Translations under genes and position numbers: made by a program | From: UBA2040 sp041674745 | GTDB taxonomy: Bacteria; Bacteroidota; Bacteroidia; Flavobacteriales_D; Crocinitomicaceae | DNA: 64,000 bases | Direction: 5' to 3' | Assembly: GCA_041674745.1 (NCBI GenBank) | Contig: JBAYVD010000015.1 | Span: 1 to 64,000, forward strand | Shown: positions 17,925 through 26,427 of the stretch, piece by piece | How positions within the stretch are numbered: the first letter of the stretch is position 1 | Layout of the letters: the number at the start of each line of letters is the position of its first letter | The notes under the pieces: generated by a model | Seen by the model: only the letters and a program-made list of their open reading frames with translations | The model's database searches: none | What the model was told of the DNA's origin: nothing

Positions 17925-19181
17925 CTAACCAGCCGTTACAACAGTCATATCTTCCCAACACAAATACAATTGCGCCAATTCTTGAATACGTTGCGGTGTA
18001 ATTTGACGAATACTGTTAATGCTATCGTTGTAGAAATCATAATTCATCCCATGTACTTCGGCACTTAAATACAAATCCATCATAGAATACGGCCCATCTG
18101 CACTTTTGAGCAATTGACCAAGTAGGTAATTTTTGATCAAATCCAATTCTTCTTGCGCGATTAATTCCGTTTGCAAGCGGTGCAATTCTTTTTTGATTTC
18201 AACAATGGTCAAATCTTTAAAGTCTTTCCCAACTTCTGTCGCAATCATGAAATAACCAAAGTTGTTGTATTCTGCTACCATCGAACCAATTCCGTAGGTA
18301 TAACCCTTGTCTTCACGAATATTGGTCATCAATCGACTACCAAAATAATCACCGAGAATGGTGTTGAGAATGTTGAAATCGTTGTAATCCGGATGTTGTT
18401 TGTTGAACAAGATTCTGCCAACCCGAATCGCTGATTGCATGGCATCCGATTTTTCAACCGTAAAATGACCAACACGATTTTTGAAATCCTTTGCGTACGT
18501 CAATGGTTTTTCATTCGCCCAGGTACCGAAAAGATCGATAATTTCATCCACCGTATCTTGGTGGAAATTGCCCACAACCGCTATTTTCGTCAAACCATTC
18601 AGGTAAAATTCCGTAAAAAACCGACGTAAATCTCTGGGGTCAACCTCTTCATAATAATCCGCTTGCACCACCTTGGCATAATCCGGATGCGAATAAAAAA
18701 GATTTTCTTGAAAAGCGCGCTGTGCTAGAAAACGTGTTTTTTGCAAGTTCACTTGAAATTTTTGTTTTTTGTCTTGCACGAGTTCTTCCACTTCTTTCGG
18801 AAAACAAGTCATTTCAGCCATTGATTTTTTGATCAATTGAAGCAATTGTGGCATGTTTTCACGCAAAGCGTAAACGCTGATCACTGCATTTTCAGGTGTG
18901 ATTCCACTTTCAAAGAATCCACCTAATAAATCCATTTGTCGGCTGATTTCTGTCGAACTGATCAAGTCGTTACCAGACAAAAGCAATCCGTTGACAAAGG
19001 AGGAGATTCCTTTTTCACCTTTGATAATTCCGGCATCGAAATACAAATCAACACGGGACGTTTCATTGGGTACTTCCGACATGAAAAAGAGTTTCACGTT
19101 GGAATTGATATCAAAAATTTTCGGTTTAACGAATTCGATGGATTTAATCGGTTGGAGCGATGGCGCTTTTTTTCTATCCAT
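17925..19181 (-). CDS. M16 family peptidase, non-catalytic partner subunit
   Basis: A 418-residue insulinase/processing-peptidase-like protein. It lacks the zinc-binding HxxEH motif but keeps the C-terminal substrate-binding Arg/Tyr region 'NIREDKGYTYGIGSM'. Families of this kind act as the alpha-type partner of a catalytic M16 subunit. The catalytic partner is encoded directly upstream and the genes overlap by 8 bp, which supports a heterodimer. No signal peptide is evident, so the dimer is probably cytoplasmic and degrades peptides. It is the last gene of the operon starting at 21381. Confidence 0.9.
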   Translation of the reverse strand: MDRKKAPSLQPIKSIEFVKPKIFDINSNVKLFFMSEVPNETSRVDLYFDAGIIKGEKGISSFVNGLLLSGNDLISSTEISRQMDLLGGFFESGITPENAVISVYALRENMPQLLQLIKKSMAEMTCFPKEVEELVQDKKQKFQVNLQKTRFLAQRAFQENLFYSHPDYAKVVQADYYEEVDPRDLRRFFTEFYLNGLTKIAVVGNFHQDTVDEIIDLFGTWANEKPLTYAKDFKNRVGHFTVEKSDAMQSAIRVGRILFNKQHPDYNDFNILNTILGDYFGSRLMTNIREDKGYTYGIGSMVAEYNNFGYFMIATEVGKDFKDLTIVEIKKELHRLQTELIAQEELDLIKNYLLGQLLKSADGPYSMMDLYLSAEVHGMNYDFYNDSINSIRQITPQRIQELAQLYLCWEDMTVVTAG

Positions 19182-20427
19182 TGTGTTTGTTTTTTTCTGC
19201 GATAACGCGCAATAAGCTGCAATTAGTCGGTTTCAGTATTTTTTTCGATTCAACTAAAATGTGTTCAACCGTTATTTTCTGGTAAATTTCTAGTTCTTCA
19301 TTGATGCCATTTGCATCTCCCAACAATTCAAAAAAGCACAAGTTCATGGCGCGATTCAACAATCCTTGTTCTTGGAATTCCTTCGAAGTTCGAATTTTCA
19401 TCACCAATTTCGTCATTTCTTCCTCCGAAAGGGGTTGAGAACAGAAATCGACTAAGCAGTCCCAAAGTGCTTTTTCAAAGACTTCGAAATTCACATTTTC
19501 GTTCAGTTTTCCTGAAATAATGAGCAATCCTTCGTCGATGCTTCCGGTGATGTACGCCTGTATTTCTGAACAGTATTTTTTCTCTTTTTTCAATTCGACA
19601 AAAAGGCGAGACGATTTTTCTCTACCCAAAGCATCACTCAAGGCATCCACAATGTAATATTCTGGATTTTTCTTTTCTGGCATTTTGAAAGCGAAATAAA
19701 AAGCATCCGCTGGAACGTCTCGGTAAATCGTCTTTTCTTTGAAAACTTTTTGTTGAGGTTCGCGTGGTAAAAGACGTACATTGGCTTTTTGACCAGGAAT
19801 ATCTCCGTAATATTTTTCGACCAAGGCTTTGATTTCGTCCAATTCGAAATTACCGGCAATGCAAAGAACGGCATTGGCAGGATGGTAATTTTTCTGAAAG
19901 AAATCCCGTACATCGTCCATCACAGCTTCTTCGATGTGTTGGATGTTTTTTCCTATAGTTGCCCATTTGTAGGGGTGAACTTCATACGCCAACGGACGCA
20001 ATTCCAACCAAACATCTCCGTACGGTTGATTCAAATAGCGTTGTTTAAATTCTTCAATCACCACATTGCGCTGCACTTCCAAACTTTTGGGTGTAAAAGC
20101 CAACGACAACATTCGATCGCTTTCCAACCACAAGGCCGTTTCAATATTCTCTTTGGGGAGAATGTTGTAATAATTGGTCAAATCATTTGACGTAAAAGCA
20201 TTGCTTTCGCCACCCGCATTTTGAAGCGGAGCATCGAAATCAGGAATGTTTACTGAGCCTCCAAACATCAAATGTTCAAACAAGTGTGCGAATCCAGTTT
20301 TATCCTCGCTTTCATCCCGCGCGCCCACGTCAAACAAGGTGTTGACAACACACATTGGTGTTGTTTTGTCTTGGTGGAAAATCACGCGTAATCCGTTTTT
20401 TAAGGTGAAACGATCAAAATGTATCAT
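19174..20427 (-). CDS. M16 family zinc peptidase, catalytic subunit
   Basis: A 417-residue metallopeptidase with the inverted zinc motif H48-L-F-E51-H52 ('FAHLFEHLMFGG') and the distal acidic pair Glu125/Glu126 in 'NVVIEEFKQR', at the spacing expected for the third ligand. It pairs with the downstream subunit that lacks the motif (8-bp overlap). The start abuts the stop of the upstream nitronate monooxygenase gene with no gap, so the three genes are almost certainly co-transcribed. The physiological substrate is unknown. Confidence 0.94.
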   Translation of the reverse strand: MIHFDRFTLKNGLRVIFHQDKTTPMCVVNTLFDVGARDESEDKTGFAHLFEHLMFGGSVNIPDFDAPLQNAGGESNAFTSNDLTNYYNILPKENIETALWLESDRMLSLAFTPKSLEVQRNVVIEEFKQRYLNQPYGDVWLELRPLAYEVHPYKWATIGKNIQHIEEAVMDDVRDFFQKNYHPANAVLCIAGNFELDEIKALVEKYYGDIPGQKANVRLLPREPQQKVFKEKTIYRDVPADAFYFAFKMPEKKNPEYYIVDALSDALGREKSSRLFVELKKEKKYCSEIQAYITGSIDEGLLIISGKLNENVNFEVFEKALWDCLVDFCSQPLSEEEMTKLVMKIRTSKEFQEQGLLNRAMNLCFFELLGDANGINEELEIYQKITVEHILVESKKILKPTNCSLLRVIAEKNKHNG

Positions 20428-21381
20428 TTAAAAATAGTATTTTGGTTTGTGTTGCTCACTGCCTGCCAATCGACATTCGGTAATGATTTCGATAACAATT
20501 TCCTCTGCCGATTTGATCCCGTGAATAAGTCCTGCAACTTGTCCAATTTCCAATTCGCCTTCGTCCAAATCACCTTCAAACATGCCTTTTTTAGCACGCC
20601 CTCTTCCCAACAATTCTTCCAATTGAGCAGGAGAAGCTTCATTTTCGTACGCCGATTGAACTTGGCTGAAAAATGGGTTTTTCAACAAGCGAACCGGTGT
20701 TAATTCTTTTAAAGTCAATAATGTATCGCCGTCTTGAGCTTGCACGACGGCATTTTTAAAGTTTTTATGCGCACTGGATTCGGTAGCCGTCACAAATCGG
20801 CTGCCAATTTGAACACCATCTGCGCCTAGTACCATGGCGGCTAACATTCCTCGACCCGTAGCGATTCCACCAGCGGCAATAACAGGGATTTTTACCGCTT
20901 CCGCGACCATCGGAATCAAGCAAAAAGTAGTGGTTTCCTCTCGTCCATTGTGTCCACCTGCTTCAAATCCTTCCGCAACTATGGCGTCAACACCGGCTTC
21001 TTGCGCTTTCAATGCAAATTTCACACTGGAAACCACATGCACCACCACAATTCCGGCTTCTTTCAGTTTCGCCGTCCAAGTTTTCGGATTACCAGCAGAA
21101 GTGAAAACAATAGGAACTTTGTGTTTGATAATGGTTTCAACATGTTTGTCGATGTCTGGATAGAGCAAAGGCAAATTCACGGCAAAAGGTTTGTTTGTCG
21201 CGTTTTTGCATTTTTTGATGTGCCCCTCGAGAATTTCTGGATACATGGATCCAGAACCAATAACACCCAGTCCGCCTGCCTTTGAAACCGCCGCAGCAAG
21301 TTTCCAACCAGCGCACCAAATCATACCGGCTTGTACGATAGGATATTGAATTTTAAAAAGTGCGTTTATTCTGTTTTCCAT
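20428..21381 (-). CDS. Nitronate monooxygenase family FMN protein
   Basis: A 317-residue TIM-barrel flavoprotein of the nitronate monooxygenase/2-nitropropane dioxygenase family, which also includes FabK-like enoyl reductases. Visible motifs are 'YPIVQAGMIWCAGWKLAAAV' near the N-terminus, 'AVNLPLLYPD', 'EGFEAGGHNGREE' (putative active-site His), 'PVIAAGGIATGRGM' and the FMN-phosphate loop 'GADGVQIGSRF'. The start 'MENRINALFK' is preferred over upstream starts because a -7-like TAACTTTA (21406-21399) lies 17 nt before it. It heads the operon with the two M16 genes; a functional link is not obvious. Confidence 0.88.
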   Translation of the reverse strand: MENRINALFKIQYPIVQAGMIWCAGWKLAAAVSKAGGLGVIGSGSMYPEILEGHIKKCKNATNKPFAVNLPLLYPDIDKHVETIIKHKVPIVFTSAGNPKTWTAKLKEAGIVVVHVVSSVKFALKAQEAGVDAIVAEGFEAGGHNGREETTTFCLIPMVAEAVKIPVIAAGGIATGRGMLAAMVLGADGVQIGSRFVTATESSAHKNFKNAVVQAQDGDTLLTLKELTPVRLLKNPFFSQVQSAYENEASPAQLEELLGRGRAKKGMFEGDLDEGELEIGQVAGLIHGIKSAEEIVIEIITECRLAGSEQHKPKYYF

Positions 21382-21529
21382 TTTTTGTAAGCTTGTGCTA
21401 AAGTTAAGATTTTTTCTCGCTTGCTCTGCCAAATTCGCTCGGAAGGAAAGAATTTCATCGTTCGTTCGAAACAACTCTTTTTAAAAAAATTTCGTCTGTC
21501 CTGTAAGTTTCTGTACTTTAGAATCCAAT

Positions 21530-24500
21530 ATGAAAAATTACCCGTTTCTGTTTGTTTTTATTGTTGTATTGCTTGGGCATCCAACCATTTTTGCGCAAGA
21601 AATAGATTACAATTTGGACAAGCACAAAATGCTGATTGAAAACAAAGGGCAGTGGGATGATCAAATATTTTTTCAGAGCAAATTTCCTGGAGGGAATTTG
21701 TGGGTACAGCAGCATAAATTGTTGTTTCACTTGCAAGATTACAGTGCCTATCGAGCAGCGCATGCGAATTTTAGCGAAGTGATTCCCAATTCTGATCAAT
21801 TCAAACAAACCGTGGTTCATGCCAATTTTTTAGGTTCAAATGAAATAACCGTGGTTGAAAAAGAGCTGCCGTCCATTCATTATTACAATTATTTCTTGGG
21901 AAATGATCCTGCCAAATGGGCGAGCAAAGTCCATTCCTACCACAAAGCCAAACTGAAGAATTTATATGACGGAATTGATTTGCAAATCATTCAAACTGCC
22001 AACGAAACCAAATATGAATTTCATGTAGCTCCCAATGCGAATCCAAACTCAATTCGGATCGAATATGTGGGGCAAAAAAGTTTAAAAATTGATAAAAAAG
22101 GTAATTTAACGATCGCAACGGATTTGGGGAGAATTGTTGAAAAGAAACCCTATGTGTACCAGATAATCAACGGTCGAATCATTGAAATTGCCAGTCAATT
22201 TAAACTAAAAAATGGCGTGGTGTATTTTGATTTAGGCAAATACAATCCTACAAAAGAATTAATCATTGATCCGGTTTTGGTTTTTGCTACTTATAGCGGT
22301 TCTGTCACCGATAATTTTGGGATGTCAGGAACATATGGTTATGATGGAACGGCTTATTCAGCCGGCACCGTTTATGGAAATACTTACCCAGTTCCTTTTA
22401 GCGGGGCCTACGATATCAGTACAAGTTTTACGACCATTTACAACGGTATTGGAACAACGGATGTCTACATTTCTAAATACAACGAAACTGGAAGCCAAAT
22501 GATTTGGACCAATTTTTTGGGTGGCGCCAATCCAAATGTGGGAACAGAAACACCGCAAAGTATGATTTGCGATCCATTTAACAATTTGTATTTGTACGGC
22601 ACCACCTCTAGCACAGATTTCCCCGTTTTAGCCACAGCCTACCAATCGACCCACCATTTGGGAACACCCGGATTGCAAATTGCGAACAATGGAGTGAGTT
22701 TCAATGCTTCGGGGACCGATATATACGTTTCCAAATTAAGCGCGGACGGTACAAGTTTGTTGGGCTCTACTTTTGTTGGCGGTTCTGGAAATGATGGTGT
22801 TAACTACAATATTTCTGGTGGAAATTATACTTTTGCAAGTAGTTATGATTCACTTTCGACGAATTACGGGGACCAATTTCGTGGTGAAATCATGTTGGAC
22901 AATGCAGGAAATTGTATTGTTGGAACCTGCACTCGATCGACTGATTTTCCAACCTCGAATCCTATTCAAGGCGTAAATGCAGGGATGTTGGATGGCGTTG
23001 TTTTTCGACTTTCCAACGATTTGACGGCGCTTCAATTTTCAACCTATTTCGGTGGTGCCAACAACGATGCAATTTATTCGGTAAAAGTGGATTCGAATTC
23101 AAACATTGTTTTTTCTGGAGGAACCAGTTCATTGAATTTACCCGGAACCGCAGGGAAATACCAGCCCACTTATCAAGGCGGCATATCAGATGGATTTGTT
23201 GGAAAACTAAACGCTAGCGGAACCGTTTTGCAAGGTGCAACCTACTTGGGTACATCCAATTATGACCAAGCTTTTTTTGTAGAAATAAATCGGGTCAATA
23301 AAATTTTTGTCACGGGACAATCCAAAGGAGGAACATTTCCGGTGATGAATTCGGCCTATTCAATACCAAATAGTAACAACTTCATTGCCAAACTGGATGA
23401 GAACCTTTTGGGTATAGAAAAATCGACTGTTTATGGAGTTTCCGCTTCGAACTTAATGTTATCGCCATCGGCTTTTTTAGTCGATCGTTGCGGTGAAATT
23501 TATGTTTCCGGTTGGGGGTCCAATTTATTGACGGGTGCTCCAATGCCTGGTTTTCCGGTAACGGCCAATCCATTTGGAAGCAATTCTACATCCGTCGATT
23601 TTCATTTATTTGTCTTGGATCGTAATTTTTCGTCCATGAATTATGGCGCTTACATCGGAGGAAATACCTCACCCGAACACGTTGATGGAGGAACCTCTCG
23701 TTTTGATCGGAATGGTGTTGTTTATCAAAGTGTTTGCGGCGGTTGTTGGGGAAACAGCGATTTCCCGACCACTTCAGGAGCTTGGTCGCAATTGAATTTG
23801 TGTACGACTGCCAATACGGGTGGACAAGCCGGTTGCAACAATGTTCTTTTCAAATTTGATTTCCAAACCCAAACAGTAGCCGATTTTACGATTTCAGATA
23901 CGGCCATTTGCCTCAATGAACCCATTACCTTGACCAACAATTCGAGCACCTCGCCATATGATTCTTATTACTGGGATTTAGGGAACGGGGATACGTCGTA
24001 CGCCTACAATCCAACCTTGACGTTCACGAGTCCAGGAAACTATGTTATCTACTTAATTGTAACGGATTCCGTTTGTGATCGATCGGATACAACACAAGTT
24101 ACGATATCCATTGAGCCGGAGTTAGTGTTATCGGTTACCAATGACACAATCGTTTGTACGGCATCCAGTTTTGATTTGCTAGCGAATTCGTTTGGTAGCA
24201 CCAATTCATTTGTTTGGTCGAGTAGCATTTCCTTCTTGGATACGCTCAACAGCGCACCGATGGATTCTATGATTACGGTTAGCCCACTTGGTTCGCAGAC
24301 GTATTATGTGAAAATTGAAAATGAAAATTGTTCGCGCATCGATTCGGTTCAAATATTGATTTTGAGCAATTCCATTCTATTAGCAGATACAGTAGGGTAT
24401 TGTGAAGGTGAAACGAAAGATATAATAGTGACTGAATTATTGCCAGCCTTGAATTTTCAATACCAATGGTCGCCAACATCGATTATTATCGGCCCAACAA

Positions 24501-25135
24501 ATAGCTCCACCGTTAGCACCAACACCATGATTAGTCAATATTTGTTCGTTACGGTGAACGCTGGATTCGGCTGTGTTTTCACGGATTCTATTTGGTTGGA
24601 TGTGCACAATATCGCTACGATTTCTGTGGGGGCCAGTGCAAATCCTACGGCCGTTCCAGTTGGAGGAATTTCCGTTTTGACCGCTACACCACCCGGGGCA
24701 AGTTACAGTTGGACACCAACAACAGGATTGTCCAATCCACTCAGTCAAATAACGGAAGCAGTGGTGAATCAAGATACCGAATTTACAGTCGTGGTGACAG
24801 ATGGGATTTGCACAAATACAGCCAAAACAAAAGTTACGGTGTTTGAATACAGTTGTGCTGATCCCTACATTTTCGTTCCCAATGCTTTTTCGCCCAATGC
24901 CGATCAAGAAAATGACGTATTGTTTGTGCGAAGTCAAATACTCGATCAAATCCTTTTCCGCGTATTCAATCGTTGGGGGGAATTGGTTTTTGAAACCACC
25001 GATATATCCAAAGGTTGGGATGGCACTTTCAATGGCAAATTGATGGATCCAGACGTGTACGATTATTATCTAAAAGCAGTTTGCATTGATGGGCAAGAAA
25101 ACATTATCAAAGGGAATGTGACTTTGTTGCGGTAA
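21530..25135 (+). CDS. Large DUF7948/SBBP-repeat/PKD T9SS cargo protein
   Basis: A 1201-residue surface protein with several parts. A signal peptide (1-23) is followed by a DUF7948-type N-terminal domain (~27-250, 'IENKGQWDDQIFFQSKFPGG'). A beta-propeller of SBBP-type repeats (~255-770) shows recurring 'STYFGGANNDAIYSV' and 'GSTFVGGSGNDGV' units. A PKD domain lies at ~785-870 ('YYWDLGNGDTSYAYNPTL'), then two further Ig-like modules, and a gliding-motility-associated C-terminal domain (~1115-1201, 'FVPNAFSPNADQENDVLF', 'VFNRWGELVFET'). It is a T9SS-exported giant protein probably involved in adhesion or biopolymer contact; its specific ligand is unknown. Confidence 0.9.
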   Translation: MKNYPFLFVFIVVLLGHPTIFAQEIDYNLDKHKMLIENKGQWDDQIFFQSKFPGGNLWVQQHKLLFHLQDYSAYRAAHANFSEVIPNSDQFKQTVVHANFLGSNEITVVEKELPSIHYYNYFLGNDPAKWASKVHSYHKAKLKNLYDGIDLQIIQTANETKYEFHVAPNANPNSIRIEYVGQKSLKIDKKGNLTIATDLGRIVEKKPYVYQIINGRIIEIASQFKLKNGVVYFDLGKYNPTKELIIDPVLVFATYSGSVTDNFGMSGTYGYDGTAYSAGTVYGNTYPVPFSGAYDISTSFTTIYNGIGTTDVYISKYNETGSQMIWTNFLGGANPNVGTETPQSMICDPFNNLYLYGTTSSTDFPVLATAYQSTHHLGTPGLQIANNGVSFNASGTDIYVSKLSADGTSLLGSTFVGGSGNDGVNYNISGGNYTFASSYDSLSTNYGDQFRGEIMLDNAGNCIVGTCTRSTDFPTSNPIQGVNAGMLDGVVFRLSNDLTALQFSTYFGGANNDAIYSVKVDSNSNIVFSGGTSSLNLPGTAGKYQPTYQGGISDGFVGKLNASGTVLQGATYLGTSNYDQAFFVEINRVNKIFVTGQSKGGTFPVMNSAYSIPNSNNFIAKLDENLLGIEKSTVYGVSASNLMLSPSAFLVDRCGEIYVSGWGSNLLTGAPMPGFPVTANPFGSNSTSVDFHLFVLDRNFSSMNYGAYIGGNTSPEHVDGGTSRFDRNGVVYQSVCGGCWGNSDFPTTSGAWSQLNLCTTANTGGQAGCNNVLFKFDFQTQTVADFTISDTAICLNEPITLTNNSSTSPYDSYYWDLGNGDTSYAYNPTLTFTSPGNYVIYLIVTDSVCDRSDTTQVTISIEPELVLSVTNDTIVCTASSFDLLANSFGSTNSFVWSSSISFLDTLNSAPMDSMITVSPLGSQTYYVKIENENCSRIDSVQILILSNSILLADTVGYCEGETKDIIVTELLPALNFQYQWSPTSIIIGPTNSSTVSTNTMISQYLFVTVNAGFGCVFTDSIWLDVHNIATISVGASANPTAVPVGGISVLTATPPGASYSWTPTTGLSNPLSQITEAVVNQDTEFTVVVTDGICTNTAKTKVTVFEYSCADPYIFVPNAFSPNADQENDVLFVRSQILDQILFRVFNRWGELVFETTDISKGWDGTFNGKLMDPDVYDYYLKAVCIDGQENIIKGNVTLLR

Positions 25136-25242
25136 AACTTTTTACTTTTTTAGCACTTCTCAAACACCCAAAGCAAATTGAATTCCTATTTTTGGAAAAG
25201 TCCCAAAGAAGTGGGTACAAACTTTACCTTAAATTCAATTAG

Positions 25243-26322
25243 ATGAAAAACATCATCACCAAGAAATCAGAAAAATTTTTAGAAAGTTACTTGAACAATG
25301 CTTCGCCCACGGGTTTTGAGGCGGAAGGACAGAAACTTTGGTTGGACTATATCAAACCGAACATTGATGAATATTTTACCGACAATTATGGAACGGTCGT
25401 CGGCGTCATCAATCCAAAAGCAGAATACAAAGTGGTCATTGAAGCGCATGCCGATGAAATTTCTTGGTTTGTTCATTACATCACCAAGGAAGGATTCATT
25501 TATGTTCGCAGAAACGGAGGTTCCGATCACATGATTGCCCCTTCCAAAAGAGTAAACATTCATACTGACAAAGGAATTGTTCGGGCAATATTTGGTTGGC
25601 CAGCGATACACATGCGTCACGAAAAAGACGAAGCACCCAGTTTGAAAAACATTTTCTTGGATTGTGGTTGCACTACAAAAGAAGAAGTAGAAGCGTTGGG
25701 CGTTCACGTAGGTTGTGTAATTACGTATGAAGATACTTTTGAAATCTTGAACAAGAATCGCTACGTCGGTCGTGCATTGGACAACCGGATGGGTGGTTTT
25801 ATGATTGCTGAAGTGGCGCGTTTGTTGAAAGAAAACAAAGTGAAATTGCCCTTTGGATTGTACATCGTGAATGCCGTTCAAGAAGAAGTGGGTTTACGAG
25901 GAGCTGAAATGATTGCAGCACGAATCAAGCCAGATGTGGCGATTGTGACGGATGTTTGCCACGATACACAAACACCGATGGTAAGTAAAATCGAACAAGG
26001 TGATTTCACGGGTGGAGCCGGTCCTGTTTTAACGTATGGTCCAGCCGTTCAAAATAATTTATTGAAGCAAATCATCGAAATTGCAGGCAAAAAGAAAATA
26101 CCTTTCCAACGCGCGGCAGCTTCCCGGGCAACGGGAACCGATACCGATGCTTTTGCCTATTCCAATGAAGGCGTTCCTTCCGCTTTGATTTCATTGCCAC
26201 TGCGTTACATGCATACCACGGTAGAATGCTGTCACAAAGATGATGTGGAAAATACCATTCGATTGATTTATGAAGCCTTGCAAACCATCAAAGATGGACA
26301 AAGCTTCAAATATTTGAAGTAA
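25243..26322 (+). CDS. M42 family aminopeptidase (glutamyl aminopeptidase/endoglucanase M type)
   Basis: A 359-residue di-metal aminopeptidase. The expected ligands and catalytic residues are all visible: His69 and Asp71 ('EAHADEISW'), bridging Asp180 ('GRALDNRMGG'), Glu214-Glu215 ('VQEEVGLRGAEM'), Asp237 ('VTDVCHD') and His324 ('LRYMHTTVE'). Members form large cytoplasmic tetrahedral assemblies that trim peptides. It has no signal peptide. A -7-like TATTTTTG lies at 25187-25194, 48 nt upstream, so it likely has its own promoter. A terminator follows at 26363. Confidence 0.94.
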   Translation: MKNIITKKSEKFLESYLNNASPTGFEAEGQKLWLDYIKPNIDEYFTDNYGTVVGVINPKAEYKVVIEAHADEISWFVHYITKEGFIYVRRNGGSDHMIAPSKRVNIHTDKGIVRAIFGWPAIHMRHEKDEAPSLKNIFLDCGCTTKEEVEALGVHVGCVITYEDTFEILNKNRYVGRALDNRMGGFMIAEVARLLKENKVKLPFGLYIVNAVQEEVGLRGAEMIAARIKPDVAIVTDVCHDTQTPMVSKIEQGDFTGGAGPVLTYGPAVQNNLLKQIIEIAGKKKIPFQRAAASRATGTDTDAFAYSNEGVPSALISLPLRYMHTTVECCHKDDVENTIRLIYEALQTIKDGQSFKYLK

Positions 26323-26362
26323 ATCACGGGGTAGGAATACAAGAAAACATAAAAAACAGTTG

Positions 26363-26395
26363 AAAGTCCGTTGCACAAGCTTCGGGCTTTTTTTA
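26363..26395 (+). terminator. Intrinsic terminator of the M42 peptidase gene
   Basis: Stem AAAGTCCG (26363-26370) / CGGGCTTT (26383-26390), with one G-T pair, a 12-nt loop and a T-run to 26394. The loop carries the TTG that fits the -33 position of the next gene's promoter. Confidence 0.8.
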
Positions 26396-26411
26396 TCTTT
26401 AACCGTTAAAG
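26371..26411 (+). promoter_or_regulatory. Promoter of the Omp28-like gene with overlapping dyad
   Basis: TTG (26371-26373), a 20-nt spacer and TATCTTTA (26394-26401) match the Bacteroidota promoter; the start codon is 26 nt further on. A 7+1+7 dyad CTTTAAC-C-GTTAAAG (26397-26411) overlaps the -7 element and the expected transcription start, so it could be an operator. The -33 lies inside the loop of the upstream terminator. Confidence 0.5.
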
Positions 26412-26427
26412 AAATAAAATCGATACT

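Noticed and set aside
24437..24949. Minus-strand 170-codon Cys/Gly-rich open frame in the large T9SS cargo gene
   Set aside because: Opposite an intact PKD/sorting-domain coding region; its composition is that of an antisense frame.
25279..25881. Long minus-strand open frame (200 codons) inside the M42 peptidase gene
   Set aside because: Antisense to a gene with all catalytic residues; the translation is rich in Phe, Asn and His with no domain and no promoter.
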